Position numbers and translations under genes: made by a program. Shown one piece after another: positions 24,194 through 24,531 of a DNA stretch of 24,531 nucleotides. Where the stretch lies: IMG/VR virus record IMGVR_UViG_3300008261_000426, positions 1 to 24,531 of that record, one strand, 5' to 3'. Each line of letters starts with the position of its first letter. Position 1 is the first letter of the stretch. Origin of the DNA: a virus. The notes under the pieces are model-generated. The model searched no databases. It saw only the letters and a program-made list of their open reading frames with translations, and had not been told where the DNA came from.

Positions 24194-24531
24194 CTATTTC
24201 CTCAGTTAATTTAGTAACAACATCTGGATTTTCTCTTAAATATTGTACAGCCTTTGCCCTACCCTGAAATCTTTCTCCATTAACCGTATACCATGCTCCG
24301 CCTTTTTCTACTACGCCACACATTTCTGCAACGTCTAGAGTCTCTCCAACAAGGTCTACACCAAGAGTTTCCCCTTGGTAATAAAAGTCGTACTGTCCTG
24401 ATAAATTTGGGGGGCCAAGTTTGTTGTAATCAATAATCCAGTTAACTGGTCTTCCGACTCTTTGTTCGATAATTTTGTCGCCAACTTTAATGCCAGCTTT
24501 AATAGCATTAGCCTCAGCTTCAGACGACCAT
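24177..24531 (-). CDS. RecA-type recombinase, C-terminal part (cut by right edge)
   Basis: The minus-strand frame is open from the right edge to TGA at 24177-24179. It reads as RecA's C-terminal region: PPNLSGQYDFYYQGETLG, then GETLDVAEMCGVVEKGGAWYTVNGER, with FQGRAKAVQYLRENPDVV. This parallels the PPFKxAEFDIMYGEGIS...LGVxxGIIEKSGAWYxYxGERIGQGxENxxxFLxENP block of RecA. The ATPase core lies beyond the window. It drives strand exchange and recombination-dependent replication together with SSB and RuvC. Confidence 0.85.
   Translation of the reverse strand, partial: WSSEAEANAIKAGIKVGDKIIEQRVGRPVNWIIDYNKLGPPNLSGQYDFYYQGETLGVDLVGETLDVAEMCGVVEKGGAWYTVNGERFQGRAKAVQYLRENPDVVTKLTEEIDAKSQ

Overview
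The window reads as part of the genome of a tailed double-stranded DNA phage (or a prophage of the same kind) that infects an actinobacterium. Phage origin rests on a terminase pair (18884..19423 and 17095..18906), an endolysin (15386..16132), holin-like membrane proteins, SSB, a RuvC-type resolvase, a RecA-type recombinase cut by the right edge, and very dense packing with ATGA and TAATG overlaps. The actinobacterial host is inferred from a WhiB-type Fe-S regulator (family restricted to Actinobacteria and their phages), a proteasome-like Ntn-hydrolase and promoters that place the start site on the ATG. The DNA is AT-rich, which fits a low-GC actinobacterium (for example freshwater planktonic lineages) better than Streptomyces or Mycobacterium. 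The host genus cannot be fixed from sequence alone.

Layout: positions 1-555 carry plus-strand genes (the tail of one gene, a terminator overlapping a promoter, then two small genes). Positions 556-1103 are non-coding, rich in A+T, short direct repeats and hairpins, with a perfect DnaA box; this is where the two transcription directions converge and is the best origin candidate. Everything from 1104 to the right edge is on the minus strand, so it is best read from right to left. In that order: recombination and nuclease genes (RecA-like, small PD-(D/E)XK-like, Cas4/RecB-like nuclease, RuvC) with tiny membrane proteins; a sugar-transfer cassette (GT25-like, DXD/GT32-like, DUF1599-like); terminases; two tRNAs (CAT and Arg-TCT anticodons) around a small gene; lysis (endolysin, nuclease, small Hsp, FmdB-like zinc ribbon); a large secreted and membrane-anchored surface protein split by a frameshift, two small membrane proteins (holin candidates); a structural-type protein; tRNA-Asn and tRNA-Leu; WhiB and small accessory genes; the proteasome-like hydrolase; a secreted subtilase, thioredoxin and a secreted Ala/Thr-rich surface protein; small basic proteins; a SAM methyltransferase; SSB, GroES-like co-chaperonin and a PnuC-like membrane protein.

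Regulation is unusually legible. Several sigma-70-type promoters can be read, and at six genes the -10 hexamer ends exactly six bases before the ATG, so the transcripts should be leaderless. Other genes use strong Shine-Dalgarno sites, often with an extended -10 (TGN-TATAAT). Two promoters are interlocked with terminator hairpins. The small Hsp gene has a 5' leader with a TTGCT/AGGAG pairing that resembles the ROSE RNA thermometer. About a dozen genes of 30 to 60 codons were found by reading the gaps between larger genes, including a second copy of a small HTH protein.
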